Assembly (NCBI GenBank): GCA_002498205.1
Contig: DAGQ01000115.1
Location: 4,073-13,354, forward strand
Length of the DNA: 9,282 bases
From: Euryarchaeota archaeon UBA596
GTDB taxonomy: Archaea; Thermoplasmatota; Poseidoniia; Poseidoniales; Poseidoniaceae
Direction: 5' to 3'
In this document: piece after piece, positions 6,121-9,282 of the stretch
Position numbering within the stretch: the stretch's first letter is position 1
Layout: each line of letters begins with the position of its first letter
Translations under genes and position numbers: made by a program
The notes under the pieces: model-generated
What the model saw: the letters and a program-made list of their open reading frames with translations, nothing else
The model's database searches: none
Told to the model about the DNA's origin: nothing

Positions 6121-8703
6121 ATGGCACGAAAGGAAAATTTTAGGTGGAGAAATAACCCAGGAGTAATAGCACAATATTTTCTTGATAGAAATGTAAAACA
6201 TGGTGAAAATGTTGTATTAAAACCAAATGAAGCATGTGTCGTTGTAGAAAATGGAAGTGTAATTGGTATATCAACTCAAACAAAAATGGAAGTTAATCCG
6301 AAAGCTGGAATCTTGTCTAAAGTTTTCGGGCAAGGTCAGCCAAATAGAGCATTCCTCTTTGTTCTATTAGGGCCTCATGATTTGTTAATTCTTGTTTCTG
6401 GAAGAACTGCAGATGGTCATGATCTATCAGGTATGATCTCTCTCAAAGTAGAATTTAATACTCAAGATACTCCCTTATTATTACAATTTCCAGCTAAAGG
6501 CGAAAGTACGATTGGAATTGATAATTTGGTTGAAGCTATATCCCCTGAAATTAATGCGCTAGTTAATGCTGAAGTAATTGGTCCACATACCCTCGAGCAA
6601 ATAAGAACAAACGCAGAATTACAAGAAGATCTCAAAGCTAGTATTAGAGCAAATCTCTCAAAAACAATGAAAACTTATGGTTTACAATTCATTAATTGTT
6701 ACGCAAATTGGAATCAAACAGAATTTGATAATTTGATTTCAATGCAAAATGAAGTTGATAATTTACGTAAACACAAAACAATCCTAGATGAACAGGCTCA
6801 AATCGAAATGGAGGCTACACTTTCAAAAAGAAAACGAGAACTTGATTTACTACATCATATTCATGTTCAAGACATCACTGTAGAAGCTCAAAGAAATATT
6901 GCTGCAGAAATTGCTGAAATTAATGCACAAAAGGATTTAGAAAATTCAAGATGGGAGGCTTTAAAATCTCAAAAACAAAACGATTTGTCTCTTCAACACG
7001 AATTACAAGAAACCGATATGCAATTTGCACTTAAAGCAAGCCAACATCAAATTGAAATTGCAAAAAATGAGGCTGAGATTGCACAGATCAAACATGAACA
7101 AGATTTGTCAATGCGTCGTGATAATCTTATTTTAGAGAATAAAGTGGATGATGAAAAAGCAAAAAGAGCTATGTCCATGTTTGACCAAGTACAAGAGAAT
7201 AAACGTAAAAGAATGGAATTACAGTCCGATTTAAACATAGAAAGACAGACTCAATCTGATAATTTACAAGCAGAAATGATGCGTCTAGCTGCAGAAAACA
7301 ATGCTTTAGATTCCAATGTAATGCAAGAATTCTTAAAACAACAAACTGAACAAAAACTTGCTGATGGCTCTGGTTCAGAAAATTCGCCTACCAATTCTAA
7401 ATCTGCTGAAGAAGAAAATACTATTTTCAGTCCTGACGGAAAATTCAAGTGGGATGGGAATGAATGGATTGCAGTAACTCAAAACACTGATGAAGCAAAA
7501 AAAAAAAATGAAATAAATGCATTAAATATGCAAGATTCTATCGTTAGTGGAGACATTGTACATAAAACAGTCATCAATAATGATGCGGCCACGGTTACTT
7601 CTGCAGTTATTACAGCACTCCAAGAATTAGGAGTAATAGGACAACATAATCCTACACCCCAACCTCCACCAGTACTAGAAGTAGAATTACCACCCTCATT
7701 TAAAATTGGAGATCATGTTGAATACCACAGTCCAACGAATTCACGATGGTTAGATCGTTGTACTGTGATAAACATTAATGATGATGGAACGTACAGGATA
7801 GAAGTACCAAAAGATAATGGAATTATAGAAACAAAATTTGCAGTTGTCATTGGAACGGCACCAGGGACTATTCGGCCAGCAAGTCCTCCTTATTCAATCG
7901 GAGACAAGGTTCTAGTGAATTGGAAAAATTATGGTACATACTACCCTGGAAAAATAGCCTCTGAACATGACAACCACACATTCTTGATTCATTTTGATGA
8001 TGGAGATATTGAAGACCATGTAGAATGGGGAAGAATTGAGAAAATACCTGAAGATTCTAATCAAATACAAGAATATGTAGAAAACATCTCTGAAGCAGAA
8101 TATGAATTAATTGATGCTTTCAAGGTTTTTGATGAAAACAATACTGGAACGATATCTGCTAAAAAATATTTTGAAATCCTTACAGAAATGGGAGATGAAC
8201 CAATATCTGTTGAAGAGGTTGTAAAAGAATTTGAAAGTCTTGGAATCAAATGGGATACTGAAATAAATTATAGAGAATTAGCAAAATTAATGGTATCCGG
8301 GGAAGAAAATCAAATTCAACAAAAACCTGAAGTTGTTATTCGAGATGCAGAAATAAAAGATGGTCGTTTGTATGGTTATGCATATGATCACCCCAAATTA
8401 GGCGAAGGGCCATTAAGTACATCTACAATTCAAAATCTAACTTATGATGAACGTGCAACTGCTAAAGTTGAAACAAAAAATACAGTATATGTTGTTGGCC
8501 CCACAGGCTGGAAAGAAAAACCTGAAAATCATCCATTTAACAATCATTTTTCTGCTGGTCAACAAGTCAAAGTTGAATGGAAAGGCAGTTGGTGGGACGC
8601 ATTAATCCGTGAAGTTTCTGGAACTCAATATCTAATCCACTATATTGGATTCGATTCTAGTTGGGACGAATGGATTACAGTAGAAAGAATGAAAAATAAT
8701 TAA
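6121..8703 (+). CDS. SPFH/coiled-coil protein with Tudor-like barrels, EF-hand-like pair and C-terminal Tudor-knot
   Basis: This 860-residue protein has no signal peptide or membrane helix, so it is predicted cytosolic. Residues 1 to about 200 resemble an SPFH/Band 7 fold (KPNEACVVVENG, a GIDNLVEAISPEINALV helix, YGLQFINCYANW). Residues about 202-413 are a long charged coiled coil. A linker carries SPDGKFKWDGNEW (437-449) and a GDIVHKTVINND segment within 470-506, followed by a Pro-rich hinge. Two Tudor/Agenet-like barrels follow at 527-577 (FKIGDHVEYH) and 591-643 (YSIGDKVLVNW, FLIHFDDGDIEDHVEW). Residues 660-724 resemble a calmodulin EF-hand pair with degenerate loops, 736-800 a small beta-rich segment, and 810-857 a Tudor-knot/chromo-barrel (YLIHYIGF then SSWDEW). 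SPFH and coiled-coil parts suggest an oligomeric scaffold and the tail a peptide or nucleic-acid reader; both are inference. ATG 6121 is preferred to TTG 6115. It follows the helical protein by six bases. Confidence 0.85.
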   Translation: MARKENFRWRNNPGVIAQYFLDRNVKHGENVVLKPNEACVVVENGSVIGISTQTKMEVNPKAGILSKVFGQGQPNRAFLFVLLGPHDLLILVSGRTADGHDLSGMISLKVEFNTQDTPLLLQFPAKGESTIGIDNLVEAISPEINALVNAEVIGPHTLEQIRTNAELQEDLKASIRANLSKTMKTYGLQFINCYANWNQTEFDNLISMQNEVDNLRKHKTILDEQAQIEMEATLSKRKRELDLLHHIHVQDITVEAQRNIAAEIAEINAQKDLENSRWEALKSQKQNDLSLQHELQETDMQFALKASQHQIEIAKNEAEIAQIKHEQDLSMRRDNLILENKVDDEKAKRAMSMFDQVQENKRKRMELQSDLNIERQTQSDNLQAEMMRLAAENNALDSNVMQEFLKQQTEQKLADGSGSENSPTNSKSAEEENTIFSPDGKFKWDGNEWIAVTQNTDEAKKKNEINALNMQDSIVSGDIVHKTVINNDAATVTSAVITALQELGVIGQHNPTPQPPPVLEVELPPSFKIGDHVEYHSPTNSRWLDRCTVININDDGTYRIEVPKDNGIIETKFAVVIGTAPGTIRPASPPYSIGDKVLVNWKNYGTYYPGKIASEHDNHTFLIHFDDGDIEDHVEWGRIEKIPEDSNQIQEYVENISEAEYELIDAFKVFDENNTGTISAKKYFEILTEMGDEPISVEEVVKEFESLGIKWDTEINYRELAKLMVSGEENQIQQKPEVVIRDAEIKDGRLYGYAYDHPKLGEGPLSTSTIQNLTYDERATAKVETKNTVYVVGPTGWKEKPENHPFNNHFSAGQQVKVEWKGSWWDALIREVSGTQYLIHYIGFDSSWDEWITVERMKNN
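7497..7508 (+). repeat. A12 homopolymer tract inside the SPFH gene
   Basis: Twelve consecutive A residues encode the end of an Ala codon, three Lys and the start of an Asn (residues about 459-463), in the linker between the coiled coil and the Tudor-like tail. Gain of one A gives an immediate TGA, and loss of one A gives Met-Lys and then TAA. Either slip would therefore end the protein at about residue 463-465. The run may matter for slippage, or for sequence accuracy. Confidence 0.9.
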
Positions 8704-8705
8704 GA

Positions 8706-9282
8706 TTACTTATTTTCTATTTCTGCTAAATTCTTTTTCATCTGATTCCACATTAATTCCGCAATATCCATTACTTCCATATCTGAGTCAATTGATTTCA
8801 ATCCATCTTCCATCATTGTTGAACAAAATGGACAACCTACTGCAAGTGTCCCACATCCAGTGGCTGCTGCTTCCTTTGCTCTAATCTCATTAACTCTATT
8901 ATCAGCATCTTCTTCCATCCACATTTGTGCTCCACCAGCCCCACAGCAAAAGGAATCTTGACCGTGTCTTTCAAGTTCAACTACCTGTCCATTCAATACA
9001 TCTCTAGGAGCATCAATCTCACCGCCGATTCTTCCTAGATAACACGGGTCATGAAACGCTACATCCTCATCAAATTCGACTTGAGGCAACTTACCTTCTT
9101 TTTGTAATTGTGCCATAATTTGTGAATGATGAAAGACTTCTAAATCTTCACCTCCGTAATCTTTGTATTCTTTTCCAAGAGTATGGAAACAATGAGGGCA
9201 CGATGCAACGATTCTCTTTACACCTAATTCTTGAAATGTCATCATATTTGTTTCAGCAAGCATTTGAAATAAATATTCATTT
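8706..9282 (-). CDS. CCG-domain Fe-S oxidoreductase (HdrB/GlpC-like), C-terminal part
   Basis: The frame stays open to the right edge: codons for NEYLFQ precede the internal Met at 9263, so this is the C-terminal part of a larger gene and the true start lies outside. The visible 192 residues carry the end of one cysteine-rich CCG domain (ASCPHCFHTL, codons 9189-9200) and a complete second one: HDPCYLGR (Cys at 9042-9044), SFCCGAGG (Cys pair at 8943-8948) and VGCPFC (8823-8834). CCG domains bind [4Fe-4S] clusters in heterodisulfide reductase subunit B, glycerol-3-phosphate dehydrogenase GlpC and related proteins. The NEYLFQ and CPHCFHTL segments fit the large group of Fe-S oxidoreductases with an N-terminal ferredoxin or membrane part. 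The electron donor and acceptor cannot be told from this part. The gene is convergent with the SPFH gene with two bases between stops. Confidence 0.9.
   Translation of the reverse strand, partial: NEYLFQMLAETNMMTFQELGVKRIVASCPHCFHTLGKEYKDYGGEDLEVFHHSQIMAQLQKEGKLPQVEFDEDVAFHDPCYLGRIGGEIDAPRDVLNGQVVELERHGQDSFCCGAGGAQMWMEEDADNRVNEIRAKEAAATGCGTLAVGCPFCSTMMEDGLKSIDSDMEVMDIAELMWNQMKKNLAEIENK

Noticed and set aside
6121..7360. Major vault protein homologue
   Set aside because: SPFH-like plus coiled-coil order is reminiscent of the vault shoulder and cap helix, but the repeated MVP domains are missing and SPFH is at the very N-terminus.
1..9282. tRNA or rRNA genes, CRISPR array, insertion sequence or prophage
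   Set aside because: No cloverleaf-like sequence, direct-repeat array, transposase or integrase motif, or terminal inverted repeats were seen on either strand; coding sequence fills nearly all of the window.

Overview
The window is AT-rich (roughly one third G+C by eye), with closely packed genes on both strands. I infer a planktonic marine archaeon of the Thermoplasmatota, either Marine Group II (Poseidoniales) or Marine Group III. The reasons are the exported hydrolase ending in Asp-rich thrombospondin-type-3 repeats and a membrane anchor, starts without clear Shine-Dalgarno sequences, TATA-like boxes, and a cytosolic protein mixing SPFH, coiled-coil, Tudor-like and EF-hand-like segments. 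The lineage is inference; no rRNA or other marker is present to settle it.

Layout: (1) 1-66 holds the last 21 codons of a gene entering from the left. (2) 122-2926 (+) encodes a large secreted, C-terminally anchored amidohydrolase: signal peptide, lamin-tail domain, amidohydrolase domain, Asp-rich repeats, a six-cysteine pacifastin-like knot, and a transmembrane helix. (3) 2928-4436 (-) encodes cysteinyl-tRNA synthetase, convergent with the hydrolase with one base between the stop codons. (4) 4437-4556 is a short divergent promoter region. (5) 4557-5537 (+) encodes an extended SDR of the NAD(P)-dependent epimerase/dihydroflavonol-reductase type. (6) 5587-6114 and 6121-8703 (+) form a tight two-gene unit: a 175-residue all-helical protein of unknown function, then an 860-residue SPFH/coiled-coil protein with a Tudor-like and EF-hand-like tail. 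A TATA-like box lies about 25 bases before the GTG start of the first gene. (7) 8706-9282 (-) is the C-terminal part of a CCG-domain Fe-S oxidoreductase that runs off the right edge, again convergent, with two bases between stops. No tRNA, rRNA, CRISPR array or insertion sequence was seen, and no stretch over 300 bases lacks a gene.

The housekeeping parts (cysS, SDR, Fe-S oxidoreductase) look ordinary. The best candidate for an undescribed system is the 5587-8703 pair. It appears to be a cytosolic scaffold in which an SPFH/coiled-coil assembly module carries two Tudor/Agenet-like barrels, a calmodulin-like EF-hand pair with damaged calcium loops, a small beta-rich segment, and a C-terminal Tudor-knot (chromo-barrel) motif of a kind best known from eukaryotic chromatin proteins. 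A 12-base A tract lies between its scaffold half and its reader half. The surface hydrolase, with its lamin-tail and pacifastin-like modules, is a second unusual architecture.
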